The notes beneath the pieces were generated by a model. The model ran no database searches, was not told where the DNA came from, and saw only the letters and a program-made list of their open reading frames with translations. Made by a program: the position numbers and the translations under genes. Below are positions 40,351 to 51,958 of a DNA stretch of 64,000 nucleotides, piece by piece. Location of the stretch: assembly GCF_964204645.1 (NCBI RefSeq), contig NC_134035.1, forward strand, positions 10,170,501-10,234,500, read 5' to 3'. Position 1 is the first letter of the stretch. Every line of letters starts with the position of its first letter. The stretch comes from Tubulanus polymorphus. Taxonomy: Eukaryota > Nemertea > Palaeonemertea > Tubulaniformes > Tubulanidae.

Positions 40351-40404
40351 CTGCCTCCAGTCAGTCAGTAGTAGTATATTTCCTGCGTTGTTATATAGAG
40401 TAAT
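40351..40404 (-). CDS. Locus C, candidate exon (54 nt)
   Basis: A good donor GGCAG|GTAGGT and a moderate acceptor (GGCCGGTTAATTTTAG). Only the phase-0 frame is open: ITLYNNAGNILLLTDWRQ. It matches the phases of exon 41759-41697 and of the terminal exon 29326-29090, with about 11 kb of intron between. Confidence 0.33.
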
Positions 40405-40534
40405 CTAAAATTAACCGGCCATTTATATTTATACGTACACGTAAATATACGTATATACTTTCAGCAAAAAAAAAAAACTGAGAGGCATAAGCAACTACGT
40501 ATGTATGTACCTATGTATTTATACACATGATGCT

Positions 40535-40915
40535 TATCAGGGTATATTTGGGGAACAGGGAACTAACTTTGGTCTCGATTAATAAATAACTACGTATCTA
40601 AGAAACATTAAGAAACAGAAAAACCAATATAAAAATAAAAACTAAGGTAGTATTTGACGTCTTTGGAAAATGGATCATTGAGTTGAAACGTCAAATATGC
40701 TCTTGTAGTTATTCTTCATTATCGGGGTATATAGAGAAACAGGGAACTAATTTTGGTCTCCATCAACTAATAACTACGTATCTAAGAAACAATCAGAAAC
40801 AGAAAAACTGACAATATGAAAAAAATAACTAAGGTAGTATTTGACGTCTTTGTTGGAACATGGAAAATTGAGTTGAAACGTCAAATGCTCTTGTAGTTAT
40901 TCTTCACATTATTGT
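40535..40915. repeat. Tandem duplication, two 186-bp units
   Basis: ATCAGGGTATAT...GAACAGGGAACTAA...TTGGTCTC...ACGTATCTAAGAAAC...GGTAGTATTTGACGTCTTTG...GAAACGTCAAAT...CTCTTGTAGTTATTCTTCA occurs at 40535-40720 and again at 40721-40915 with few differences. Each unit holds an inverted repeat TATTTGACGT / ACGTCAAATA. Confidence 0.93.
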
Positions 40916-41696
40916 CGGTTTTTCTTCAAATAGAAAGTCAATTTTTACTTTTTGCCTCCATCGATCGTACTACAAAGGCAAAATTCTAATAAGACGACAG
41001 AACTTCGTTCTTGTGATCTCGCCCCGGTTACCTAACCGATCAGAGAGTCAGCAATTAACGAGCGCGCGTACGACAAACCACCGAAACAGAAAAAATTTGT
41101 ACCAAAGATGAAGAAAATTTCGGTAAACTTTTTTCGAGTATTTGAATTTTGAACGACGAAATGGAATGTTTTAATATCGTGCAACAAGAAATAACCTTAC
41201 GGTAGAACTATGTACTGGAATTCCATTCAAAAATGTAATTCATACGATGGATCATTCTTTTTCAAAAAGTGTTGCATAAGTTTCAACTTATGAAAAACTT
41301 TTAAAATTCTTATAACAGAAGTCTCTGTTTTAAGATCTTTCAAGATTTTAAACGAATCTAATACAATCAATTCACGGCGTCTTAGAAACAGCAGGTTTAC
41401 ATGCCTTGCGATCGTGATTTCTACAGTTAAACTAATAGAAAAAATAAGTTCGGACTCAAAAGTAGAGAAGACTTATGATGTAATGAGACGACTTATCGGA
41501 TGATGACTTAAACGCAAAGTTTGACATTTTGTTGCTAAATTGGCGTGACTGCTATTACATGTCAATTTTAAAATCTAGATATATTTAGAGTCGAACTGAA
41601 ACCATTTTTAACGAGGAAAAGAGATCACCTCTGCCAACTTCTAAATCTTAACACGAAGCGGAATTTCCCTGAACGCCCGCCAAAACATGAGCTTAC
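40916..41696. other. Intron-like DNA
   Basis: No supported feature. Confidence 0.5.
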
Positions 41697-41759
41697 CTTT
41701 TGTTCATTCATAAAGCGCTGATGGATTGAGTAAGCGAGTTTTACTATAGTATTTGAGTA
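41697..41759 (-). CDS. Locus C, candidate exon (63 nt)
   Basis: Donor AAAAG|GTAAGC is strong; the acceptor follows a TG/T-rich tract ending TGTGTACAG. The phase-0 frame reads YSNTIVKLAYSIHQRFMNEQ and K. A closer acceptor (TCAATCCATCAG) would leave only RFMNEQK. Phases match the exons on both sides. Likely helical; unknown product. Confidence 0.42.
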
Positions 41760-42096
41760 CTGTACACACATACACACAACACCTGACTGAGAAAGCATGC
41801 TTGTATACTAGCATTTTACAACTTAAACATCTATGATGTTTTTTAGACAACTGGGGACCGGCTCAAAATGATTTTACGCTCGTGTCTGCCCAAAAACAAT
41901 TAACTTCTCTAACTCCGACACGGAATTCCCATCGGGACCTTAAGCGCATCTAACCTGGATTGTCGGAAACAAGATATATTTTTTACTCTTAGTTGCGAAA
42001 TATAGAATATGATTTTTTGATTGGATATCTCCGAGGACCCATTAAACATGCACCATCCAACCGGTAAAAACTTCTTCTTTTTACCCCAAACTGCGC

Positions 42097-42240
42097 CAAG
42101 TTCCACAGTTGTGAATTAAAGTTTACACTTCGAGATTAATATTAGTCCATTTCCAAGCATAAAACACCGGGAGGCAAATCCAACTGAAAACAGAATCGAT
42201 GATTAGAAATATCTACGTTTTTTTTTTTAAAACCCGGTCA
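42097..42240. mobile_element. GTTCCACAG-family fragment
   Basis: CCAAGTTCCACAGTTGTGAA is the family core. No right arm is seen. Confidence 0.4.
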
Positions 42241-42313
42241 ACGTGACCTAGATAAAACCATCACCTATACGGAGACGGTCCCTATAAATGGATAATCCCA
42301 CTGGTTTATTTAC

Positions 42314-42491
42314 CTGCCAAAGCTCACAGCTTGACTTAGTTACATGTTCACTACAGCTTTTTAGTATATATGTATATAATTTGACAAGTAACAGCATATA
42401 TAATTCAAAACAGATTTCACGCTCGCTCGGGCCGTAGGTACGTAGACACACGAGCCATTCCCGCCTCTCCCAAAATATATCATCTAACCGC
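42314..42491 (-). CDS. Locus C, candidate exon (178 nt)
   Basis: The acceptor (GTTTTTCTTTGTTAAAAG) and donor (TTGGCAG|GTAAAT) are strong. The frame opens after one base: RLDDIFWERREWLVCLRTYG, then PSEREICFELYMLLLVKLYT, then a Cys/Ser-rich end KSSCELWQ. It stays open upstream of the acceptor too. It exits in phase 0 as exon 41759-41697 requires. A Leu/Tyr-rich middle may be a hydrophobic helix. No family recognised. Confidence 0.42.
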
Positions 42492-42906
42492 CTTTTAACA
42501 AAGAAAAACAACTGTCTATCTATATCCTCTATTTTTTTCTATTAGTTTCTCCAGATTTTTATATTAGCACTTAGTCCTACACACCTCATTATATAACTAT
42601 TATAATATGGTTTCAGCGCTGCTAATACTAGTTTGTGGCTTCGCAATTAGGATATTGCGAGAAAGTCGTTTGAAACCAAATGTGGCAGTGCCATCATTCC
42701 TATAGATTTTGTCATACACTCTTTTTTTTAGAATTTTTTTCATTTTGGGGATGGGGGGAGTTCGGTAGACCAGAGAAGGACCATCGAGGCCTATTTGGTG
42801 TCGATTACGAACCCGGGCACACCTGTTGGCAGCGAAACTGGGGGAAATAAAAAAATCAAAGTACAGGTAAAGTACATAATTGGAAATCCTGAAATGAGGG
42901 CGGTAG
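42492..42906. other. Intron-like DNA
   Basis: No supported feature. Confidence 0.5.
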
Positions 42907-43149
42907 CAGGGGTGGATTTAGAGGGTAGTCTTCCCATTCGTCAAGACAGAGATCTATCGTCAAAACAAATTTGAGACTCATCCTCTCGGATATTCCATAT
43001 TTTCAGATTATTCCTTCAAAACACCTGATACCGAGGATGGAACCCCGAATAAATACAATTTTTAGCCTACGATGCCCTACTTTATCTGAAAGATGCCTTA
43101 GTCTTTCCTTCTGGACAATTCTCTTTCAATTTTCCTAGATTCGCCTCTA
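42907..43149. mobile_element. MITE family GGATCCAGG, diverged copy
   Basis: CAGGGGTGGATTTAGAGGG and CCTAGATTCGCCTCTA are the inverted ends. Flanks GGTAG and (C)AGTAG suggest a short target duplication. Confidence 0.78.
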
Positions 43150-43391
43150 CAGTAGAAGACCGGTGTCACTTGCTAACTATCTGTTTACGATCGTCTGACG
43201 AGATGTTTCACTTTTCACTATTCGATGAAACTCTACAGTATGAATGGAATCATACTCTGATTTCTTCGATAGCAAAAAATACCGCACGCACTACTTTACA
43301 AACAACTGGAATGCAAAACATTCGCAACCGATCTGATAGATATTTTCAGGCTAAAAATGATTAATATGTCAAATATAGATAGCTCCAAACT

Positions 43392-43634
43392 CAGGGGCGG
43401 ATCCAATGAGAGGGTGCAGGGGGTGCGCACCCCCCTAAAATGTAAAGTTGCCCTGAAATCTTACAGAAAATATTTAAAAATACTAAAACCATACCTAAAA
43501 ATTTTAAATTCATAAGCTTGATCTCTGTACTTTCAAAAATGAATTTATTTTCGCCGATGAACTTTTCAATCATATATGAAATGCCCTATTTTGGGGTGCA
43601 ACCTTCGTGAATCAGACCCTAGATCCGTCCTCTG
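43392..43634. mobile_element. MITE family GGATCCAGG, good copy with 5-bp duplication
   Basis: The ends CAGGGGCGGATCCAATG and CCTAGATCCGTCCTCTG are inverted repeats. AAACT precedes and follows the element, a perfect 5-bp duplication. GGGTGCGCACCCCC near the left end is a second palindrome. Confidence 0.9.
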
Positions 43635-44125
43635 AAACTACGGGTTAAGAACAGGAATTATCTTACTTAAAAAGGCACAAATTATGTAGTTTCTTTAGAG
43701 TAATGCAGTTTGATTGCTGCGAGGCGAGATGTGACATCTCCACACACAACTACGTGTCGCTGCTGCAATTAACAAACAAACTATAGAATCAAATGTAAGT
43801 ATAATCCAGTACCCCGCAGTTATCAATACAATGACTGACTGAATTACACAGATTCCCCATCAGCGTTCATCTGTAAACAGCTCAAACTACAAAAGATCTT
43901 TTATATCGCCGTAAATAGGATAGAAAAACGTTATTGTTCTCGAAGAGACGAGTTTTGTTTTACCAGTGATTACATATTGAAATCCACCCGGCGGGGTTTT
44001 ATTCTTCCAGTTGCAAACGCTCTACTCACTCGTTACTTCTCTTTCTCTTGTTTCTATAACTAAAATTCAAGGCGACTTTGATAAATATGAATTCAGAAGC
44101 AGATCGTACCGAAGACGCATCGTCC
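43635..44125. other. Intron-like DNA
   Basis: No supported feature; short plus frames nearby are unsupported. Confidence 0.4.
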
Positions 44126-44225
44126 CCTGGCAGGGCTTCGAACCTGATGGCATCGAGGCGTGCCACGAAACCCTGCCACACTAGACCGAGTGCCCAGCAA
44201 CATGCCCAGCTTAGATGATGTCATT
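44126..44225. mobile_element. Foldback family 6, one arm
   Basis: CCTGGCAGGGCTTCGAACCT, GATGGCATCGAGGCGTGCCA, CGAAACCCTGCCACAC and TTAGATGATGTCATTA match an arm of 28760-29070. GCTTCGAACCTG resembles a complementary tRNA B box. Confidence 0.7.
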
Positions 44226-44434
44226 ACTTCAGACAAAAACCATGAGACATAAAGTATGTAAGACTTTTTTTTAAAGCGGTACTCTCGTAAAGAACAAGTT
44301 GAGAGAATTACTTCGAGTACCTTCATCAAAAAGGACACTAAATATCTAAACTAAGAGGCTGTCTGTACATGGGCCTATGGCCTTCTTTGATGGCAAATAA
44401 TTGATGTGATAGGCTATGATATCATTGATATATG

Positions 44435-44541
44435 AAGGAAAATGTTCAAATTAATCAGTAACATCAGAAAAATTTCTGATAAATTTCCTGATAAAATAAA
44501 GTTACAAAATACTGATTATCATTAACATTAGGCAGCTCTGC
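44435..44541. mobile_element. MITE family 1, rearranged copy
   Basis: GAAAATGTTCAAATTAATCA, GTAACATCAG and the right end AAATACTGATTATC...AGGCAGCTCTGC match family 1. The left terminus is missing. Confidence 0.7.
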
Positions 44542-45081
44542 ATTACCTAGAAGGTTTTCGGGATTGATTACTCGTGGAAGGATTTGAAAATGCTACGAAC
44601 TTTTTGAGGACACTAGAATCGCTCATAAAAAAATGATACGGCAAATGTATGGTCTAGATACGCCAGTGGAATTTTTAAAGTTGAAAATTACGAATATGAA
44701 TACGACAGCTACGCTGATGATACGGCGGAAGAATCGTGATCGCTATCAACATCAGCTCCGTCACCAGAAGATGCCTCATTTATATAAATTATCGCTAAAA
44801 GCGAATGAAAATGTCGTATTTTTCTTCACTCTAATCGAAATCTTACACGATCTTGCATCATCGACTACTACGACCGAACGAACGACGTAATATTTCCAAT
44901 TATATCGATATACTTCGACTTCAAACCGCGCGTTCTCGGGCGAAGACAAACATAGAACCGCGGGCGGCGAGCGGTGGAACGCGCGCTCTGTACGGTCGCG
45001 TTTACAACTTCCCTCCGCGTGATCGCTTTGAAACTTCAATTAAACTTAAAGAAATCAATCAGCAGCGTGATGTATACTAGA
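44542..45081. other. Overlapping frames, undecided
   Basis: The plus frame 44633-44890 competes with an overlapping frame ending VENYEYEYDSYADDTAEES, and with minus frame 44776-45039. No clean splice pair, so none is called. Confidence 0.3.
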
Positions 45082-45437
45082 ATGTCGAGAGGGAAGGGGA
45101 GCTAGGGAGGGACGAGAAAGGGAGGAGACAGGGAGAGAAGATTAAGAGAGGCAGAGGGAGATAGAGAGGGAGAGGAAATGGAGAGGGATGAAAGAAATAG
45201 ACGAGGGTATAGCGGAAAGAGAGAAGAGGAGGGCGCAAGAACTGGAGAGGGAGGAGAGGGAGAGGAAAAAGAGGGAGGAGAGGAGGGAAGGAGAGGAAAT
45301 AGGAGGAAGGAGAAGGGGAGAGAGGAGGACAGGGAGTGAGAGGAAATAGAGAGGGATAGGAGAGGGAAGAGAGAAATAGAGAGATAAAGGAGAGAGTAGA
45401 AGGGGAAATAGAGGGAGTCAAGAAAGAGAGGGAGGAG
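45082..45437. repeat. Purine-rich tract, 355 bp
   Basis: GGGAGG, GAGAGGG and GGAGAGGAAAT words with almost no pyrimidines on the plus strand. The two long minus-strand frames (Ser/Pro/Leu/Phe-rich) are translated repeat. Confidence 0.95.
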
Positions 45438-47011
45438 AAGGGCGAATCCTGCGGGAATACACATGACAACTTCGATACTATGACGCAATATCGATTTCAC
45501 TCGATTCTCGAAATTCGAGACGAACGAAGATGTCACGAGCGAAGAAAAAAAACTAACACACATCCGTCTTTGACAAACAGGAAACAAGTTTGCGCCGGAG
45601 TGGTAAAGACCCATGTCACGTCGGTGCCGCTAGTAGTAGATAAGTCGAAGAACGCACGACGCGGGGTGACGATTGATTTTCGAGAGAACGTTCGTTCGTT
45701 TGAAAACGTATTTTACGCGTCTGCGATATTCGTTCTCGTTTGCGCATCAGCCGTCATCGTCGATGCTGCGTAGTTTACGTTTGTAAAAAGCGGATTAACG
45801 AAATCTTCGCCAGTAATGAACAGCGCAGTGCTGCGAGGTCGATTTTTTTTTAAGGGTGAAATCGATGAACGAATAAATGAATGAAATAGCGCCAGGCTGC
45901 TGTTTGTCAGGATAGCGTTGAAAATACTCAGTCATGTCTATGTATTTTCTAAAGACAGACAGACGACAAAATTTTGGCATCTTAAACTAATCGGATGAAA
46001 ATTTCTGACGACTTCTGGCGTCGTTTTCAGGGGCAAATCTTTTGTTTCTGCGCAGAAAACATGTCCCGCACAGAGCAACTGCCAACACACTAAGCCGAAA
46101 TTAAATACCGACGCACGATAACGGTTTGCATCCCTTCTTTCTCAATCAGGAAAATGAAGAAATGAGAGAGATTTGTCGAGAAGAAACTTACATTTCTGTT
46201 TGGGGCGCTAGGAAATCTAGACAGTAGCCACGATCACATGGACATGATTTGGCTGAAAAAGTATGTACAGGGTATATAGGCGGCCGGCCAGTAAACTTTC
46301 ATAACTCAGCTGAAATGAGAAACAAGGTATCAATTTTCAGCCTAATTTTCCTGTTTTTTTTTTTTTGAGAAATGAAGTAAACGTTGTTAAATCGGATTTT
46401 CTTCTAATTTTCTATAAAAGAGAAATAAAGTGAACATCGTCGATTAAAGAAGAGCGCAATCGTTCCCCGGTAGACGCCGCCGATTCAATTGACACACAAA
46501 CCGACCCGGCCACGCCGCAACGCGAAACCATGACAACAACGACAAGCTGTGTTAAAACACAGAGTAATTCTATAATTGCGATTTACCGATACATATTTTT
46601 GCATTAATCGACGACGAATGCCGGCGTTCTCGCGTTCGTTCGCGTTCCGTGATTTAATCCGATCGACGAGAATTGAACTCAGCCGTGACAATACGAAAGC
46701 TGCCGTTGACGTCGTAGTCGGCGCGGTGACTACGAATAAAACATAAAACATAAATAAATGCCCGACGATAGACGGTATAAATATAAATATAAGTAAGGCG
46801 TACGTACGCTTTTAAATGTTGTTGTCACGGCCGTTGTCGCCATGGAAATTAATGGCCGCTCTAAACCGGCCGTTCGGTAACCAGTCACATCGCACGGAAA
46901 CCGAACATCATGCGATTTGCAGCGACTCAGTCGTGTGTCTTTTGTCATCGGCATCTCGAGATGTTTATACTATCAAATGGACGTGAAAAAGCAAAAAGAA
47001 ATGTTACTCAA
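45438..47011. other. CpG-moderate DNA, no gene called
   Basis: The plus frame 45480-45773 (97 codons, hydrophobic end FVLVCASAVIVDAA) and minus frames 46485-46751 and 46730-46954 have no consistent support. A minus microexon signal at about 46206-46191 (acceptor GTCTAGATTTCCTAG, donor AAAT|GTAAGT) stands alone. A family 4 fragment (AGCCACGATCACATGGACAT) lies at about 46228. Confidence 0.35.
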
Positions 47012-47130
47012 GCCGTGATCATGCTTTCGCTAGATAAGCCGCGATTGCACTGGCATTTTTGGCCGGTGCCGAACTTGGCCATTGCCAAAATTGTCAGATC
47101 GGGTCCGAGCAAAATTCTAGAACAGGTCAA
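47012..47130. mobile_element. Family 4 MITE, one half
   Basis: AAGCCGCGATTGCACTGGCA, then TTTTTGGCCGGTGCCGAACT and ATTTAGACTTCTTAATTTG. A short second end (CAAGCCGTGATCATG) precedes it at 47009. Confidence 0.6.
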
Positions 47131-47685
47131 ATTAAGAAGTCTAAATACTGAAGCGCGAATGTAGTTATAGTAGAAAAAAAGATCAAAGCATGAAGTTGAG
47201 TCCGTGCGGTCACTATCACAAACCTGAGAGTGGATTAAGTGGAATTTGATTGATAGACGTTGTAACGCGTAATGCCAGCCTCGCGTTATCGTCGTCGTCA
47301 TAAAGATAGATTTCATAATTTCTCGGCTATCCGCCGCGGATTTAATGTCACGGATGGGTTCGAAAATTTTCAAACTCGAACGAGCAGAAGACGTGAGACG
47401 ATAAATCGTGATGTAAATAAGTGACACTTGAACGAGACGGTGCAACCACTTATACATAACACATCAATACGCAGTTCAACTTCTCCCTTAGTCGACCAAC
47501 TTCATCCATTCGGCTGTCAATATTCTTTTATAATTTTTGTAATTGTTGCACATAAAAAGAAAACTAAGATATAATGATATATCTAAAAGATTGATTAGTC
47601 CATAAAAAACTTATCTATGAAGTGAATTTTGTGTGATTCAATGAAATGTTTCATATGAAAGCAGATGGATTTCTATTTCAGACTC
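47131..47685. other. Intron-like DNA
   Basis: Minus frame 47008-47457 crosses a MITE half and is not credible. Confidence 0.4.
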
Positions 47686-47790
47686 ATTAGTTAATTAACG
47701 CATTCCACTGATTTCAATTAACACACATTAGTTAACCATTAGGTTTAATTAGTTGATCAATTAACTAATTAATTGGTTGGTATAAACGTA
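47686..47790. repeat. AT-rich dispersed repeat, copy 1
   Basis: ACATTAGTTAACCATTAGGT, TTAATTAGTTGATCAATTAA and CTAATTAATTGGTTGG recur in opposite orientation at 54127-54230. The motifs are full of inverted TTAA/TTAATTAA words. Confidence 0.8.
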
Positions 47791-48929
47791 GACAAAACTC
47801 TTTGAATTCTTGAGAGTTGACAAAGATGTATAGCTGTCCTACTCATTTATTTGATTGGTAAAATTGATTTGAATTAACGTGTGATTTTGTGTCCCTTACA
47901 ATCCAACACAACTGTCGGGAGTAAAACAGGGCTGTTTTAGTTGTAAGGCTAACAACTGATTCTTGTAATATGTTCTTGATGAAATTCACATCACAATTTT
48001 CACTCGTGATGAGGTACTTACTCTACGAGGTAGTACGATTGTGTGACTTAGATGAAGAATCATCTATTCCAATAATCATTTTTCTCATAATCAACCAATG
48101 CCAGAATCATGTATGATTTTTCCACTAAGTCATTCTGTTATCATTTTTCTAAGCATAATCAACACTTAATTTAATGGAAATTTCAGTTACAGAAAAATAG
48201 CAATGGAAGGAAAGTTTTAGTGAAACTTGTTTAGGCTCATTTTCAATCTGCGAAGATGGAAATAAAATCATTGATTCGGCATAGAACAATCTGAAGATCG
48301 TCTTCCAGGTTTTTAGAGATGAAATGCACTGAAGCATTAGTCATCCCGGTGAATCTTAACTTTTAGTTTCCTGTATTGCGTCACAGGCGGGAAAAAAGCG
48401 AGGCATCCGACGGTGACAGACGACAGAATTGAATGCAGAATAAACAGCACGGATGCGGTTGTTCGAAAGTTTGTATTGTTCTCGAAAAGAGCAATCGAAA
48501 TTGAAAAAAAAAGCGCGAAACCTAGCTCGGCGCTCGTTCGCCGCGGTTGTTGTAACCCAAACTCTGATGAACCGTGTATTGACACAGGATGTTTGAGTAT
48601 GTACTACGAGCAGGAGAAACGTGATATACAGGTAAATGACGACGTAATATTTGTTTTCCTAAAAGAGAAAAGAGTCGTAAGTCGGACTGTCAACAATGAC
48701 GCAAAAAGCCATTGCTCATACATGATCCAGCGGACTTGCATTAGATGTTTTTATGTTGTTCATCCAGTGAAAACCGATGCTGATGAAATTAACCCAAACC
48801 AGTAATCCGAAGTCAGGGACCGGTTATGACCGTATGATCCATAGAACTTGTATTGAATGTTCTGAAATTGGTAAGTCTGTCCATGTCCTGAAATCCCACA
48901 ATACAAAAGGACAAGCGAGTTCGAGATGG
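47791..48929. other. Intron-like DNA; long plus frame without support
   Basis: The plus frame 48413-48805 (130 codons, no good ATG; includes GCCNPNSDEPCIDTGCLSM) has a donor-like ACAG|GTAAAT at 48632 but all three frames are open in its middle. Not called. Confidence 0.35.
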
Positions 48930-49050
48930 TTTCGTTAGGCTAGTAGCTTATTTCAACGTATCCACTATATCCTACTAGTCATCTTCAGGAATACAATTCT
49001 TGAAGATGACTATTAGGATATGGCCCGAAATGGTGAAATAAACCATGGAA
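48930..49050. repeat. TAGTCATCTTCAGG hairpin repeat
   Basis: CTACTAGTCATCTTCAGGAA pairs with TTCTTGAAGATGACTATTAG, flanked by CTAGTAGCTTATTTCAACGT and CGAAATGGTGAAATAAACC. The flanks resemble the loop and arms of 21829-22072. Confidence 0.65.
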
Positions 49051-49089
49051 GACCTTTTTGGAATCTTTTTTTTATTTGTCTGTCAAATA

Positions 49090-49300
49090 TGATTAAATTC
49101 ATTCAGACCAGTCTTAAAGTTAGGGACTATTCGCAGTAATCAGACTAAGTTAGACAAAGTGAGTTTTTCACGTTAAGACTGGTCTTAAAAAGATAGACTG
49201 TGGCTATAGAACTAAAAATAAGCTTAAATCTAAGCTTGGCTGTTAAAATGGGCTTGGTGTTAAATCTAAGAATTTTCTGTGAATCTAAGTCCTAGGTAAA
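49090..49300. repeat. Dispersed TTAAGACTGGTCTTAA repeat
   Basis: GACCAGTCTTAAAGTTAGGG and TTAAGACTGGTCTTAAAAAG are self-complementary pieces. GGCTATAGAACTAAAAATAA and AAATCTAAGC recur in related fragments. Confidence 0.5.
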
Positions 49301-50738
49301 TAGTCATGACTATTTAATTCACTGATAATATAACCAACCCTAAAGCTTAAGACATGCAGTCGAGTTAAAAACCTTGCATCGGTTGCATCAACTGAAGACG
49401 TGAAATTGAAGTCGAATTTGAAGATTTTGCTCGTAAAAACGTACACGACACGGGCAGCAATACGAGATATTTGATTAATTTCTTTGAAATCTAGATTAAT
49501 GAACTCAATATTGCGAAATCGCAGCTTTTCAAAGCTACAATCATCGACGAACCGACGGGTTCCGTTGCGGAATCGTTCCGGCGATATCATACGTAAGCCA
49601 TGCCCGGCGGGCGCCTCGCGCTCAGAAATCTCCGCATCGCGTTCCCGCCCGTCTGCGAAATGTATTTTGAACTTTTAATTAGCGAAATTTTCCCGAGCGA
49701 CGAACGACGTTCAAAGCCGTTTACGAATCGAATATCAAGCATACATGAAAGTCATAAATATCCGCTAATCTCGAATGAGAGGGGCTCCGGCGCGTGCGCA
49801 CGCGTGTGCCCCGTAATCCCTAGCGATTTAGAATCAAAGTCACATTCGCGCGCGCTTCGATGATGCGGATACATGTGCGGCGGCCATGGCTGAGAAAAAT
49901 AAGTGGACTTAATAAACATATGACGAACATTGGTCTCCGCAAGTACATACAATATGAGAGAACATAAATGGCATAGGGCAATAATCTTTCTTTAAAACTG
50001 TGGCGAGTCAAGATAAATTAGCCTTACTTTATCTACTTCGAGAAATTATGGTGGCGATTACTTGATCTTAAACCTACACTTTAGGGAGGTGCATAAATAT
50101 TTTATCGCGGTGGTCATTTGGTACGAACGCGACCTTTTAAGTACAGAGCAAATACAGTACAGTCAGATGGATCTGAAATCGTACATCCAGAGGCCCGTCT
50201 CGCGGTTATGGCTTCGATTTAAAACCAGTCTGAGACCTCTTAAGATGTTAGTTCCAAGACCGAATCTCGGATTTAATTCCTGATTGAGTGCAGCAACTGA
50301 CAGCAGGATGACGCAAACAGCTAATTATGATGACGGATAGACAGATGTTTTTATCAGTTTGAGAAGTTGATTAACACAATTGTTGATATATAGAAACTAA
50401 ATCTCATCATCTGAAAAACATGAATTATGTAGGATGGTTTATACAAACATGAGCCGTGGATTTTGAAAGTCTCAACACTAATCTAAAGATGAATTCACAG
50501 AGTAATCAAATCAAGTCGGTTTTTAAAAACGGAACGTCTTTTCACGCAAGAAACGTGCTATTAAGTTACTAGAAGTATCAATTAACAGACGAGGCTTTCT
50601 GGTTGTCGCTAATTGCGTTAATAATTCTAGTATATCACTTAAAAACCTTTAAAACTATACGTTCGCCGAGGGAAGGTCTCGAGTATCTCTCTCCAGGGAG
50701 GTGGTGGTAGTAGATCTTCTGTTCATTGTATATTTCAG
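49301..50738. other. Intron-like and CpG-moderate DNA
   Basis: Overlapping frames at 49285-49590 and 49484-49863 and minus frames at 49752-50011 lack splice support. A CpG patch (CATGCCCGGCGGGCGCCTCG) at 49600-49640 and a family fragment at 50215-50260 are present. Confidence 0.35.
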
Positions 50739-50785
50739 TGATTACGATTATACGACGGGCGCGGCGTACTGCGTCATGCGTGTCG
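50739..50785 (+). CDS. Candidate short exon (47 nt)
   Basis: The acceptor (TGTTCATTGTATATTTCAG) and donor (GTGTCG|GTATGT) are good. After one base the frame reads DYDYTTGAAYCVMRV and leaves one base. Its entry phase accepts exon 39463-39595 (AG plus T makes Ser). A second frame is open. GC rises in the exon. Confidence 0.3.
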
Positions 50786-51874
50786 GTATGTAAAAACATT
50801 GATATAAATCCGTATTTGCGCCGCGAGATTGCCCGAGGAGCCGAACCGAGCATTCACCGTGCGCATCGACGACGACGACGGTCACGGGCGAAAAAAAAGC
50901 TATGTATATCGAACTACGACGACGTCGTCGCATTTCGCCATACGCCGAATGATAATAAGACCTAGTAGGGAAATACATCGCCTGATGCATACAAATTTCT
51001 GCCGCGAATCGATAAGAAAAATATGCATTTCTTTGTTCGATAAAAGGAATCTAGTGATATCGCTACCGAATCTAGTGATATCACTACCGTATTATACTAA
51101 CGGGAATATGAAGTCGCCATATCGGGGGGGGGGGGAGGGGGGATGTGTAAGCTGGAATTCGTAACGAGTACAGCAGCGTCAAAATCATGCAAATTATGGT
51201 ATCAGAAGCATAAGTGTTTGAACACATAAGATCTCCCACAATCAGTTCAGAAAAAGACAAAAAGTTCTCGTAGTAAATGAATGTTTGAGCAATATACTAA
51301 TAACCTACTAACATCAGTATGCCCGATGATGTGTTCGATTTAAGTGTTTGAAATATGAATATCATTTCAATCTTTTCTCAAGAAGGGTTGAATGCTCATC
51401 AGAAGCCGAAACAGAAAGAACCTTTCTTAAAAGTAGATTTTAAAGTATATATATTCTAAATGAAGTATAACTAATGAATTTCATTTTCACTAAAAGAGAT
51501 TTAGATGAAATGGTTTGTCACCTGATGAAAGTCCTAGGGTATGAAGATTGAAGGGTTAAGATTATTAGAACTGATCAGTAGATATTTCAATAACGTTTAT
51601 CCGTTCAATAACAGGTTCTCGAGAGTCAAAATTAATCGATTTCCTATTTTTCGATCCCGCAATGGAGGTACAGGTGCAGGGATTACTTACATCACGCCGT
51701 GTATGCCGTAACCCGGCGTCGCTGTTAAAGGGTTAAGCTCATCGGAAATGGTCGATGTTTCGGAATGATTACTGTCTTACGCAATAAGAACCATAAAAAG
51801 CTGCGAGCCGATCGGATCGAGCGCTCGCGCGCGCACAAGGAGGCGAACGCCGGCGCAAAACAGCCGAGTTATTT
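50786..51874. other. No supported gene; G run
   Basis: Overlapping frames at 50726-51164. A near-pure G run (GGGGGGGGGGGAGGGGGG, about 51124-51141) may form a quadruplex. A 31-nt minus segment (51721-51691, donor GAT|GTAAGT) is too short to call. Confidence 0.35.
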
Positions 51875-51958
51875 TTAAGCTAATAGAAATTCTGCGCGGT
51901 TATACGGTGTAAAAAATCTTTGTCGGCGCAGAGCAAATAATGCCAATTTCGTTTCTAC
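51875..51958 (-). CDS. Locus D, candidate terminal exon (27 codons)
   Basis: The acceptor (GGGTTCTGTCTCCTCAG) is excellent. Phase 0 reads VETKLALFALRRQRFFTPYN, then RAEFLLA and TAA. Another frame is open for 18 codons (RNEIGIICSAPTKIFYTV). Phase 0 is the one required by exon 53799-53756. A basic patch RRQRFF follows a hydrophobic start. Confidence 0.33.
   Translation of the reverse strand, partial: VETKLALFALRRQRFFTPYNRAEFLLA

Noticed and set aside
45077-45614. 170- and 130-codon minus-strand frames
   Set aside because: Translated pyrimidine tract rich in Ser, Pro, Leu and Phe.
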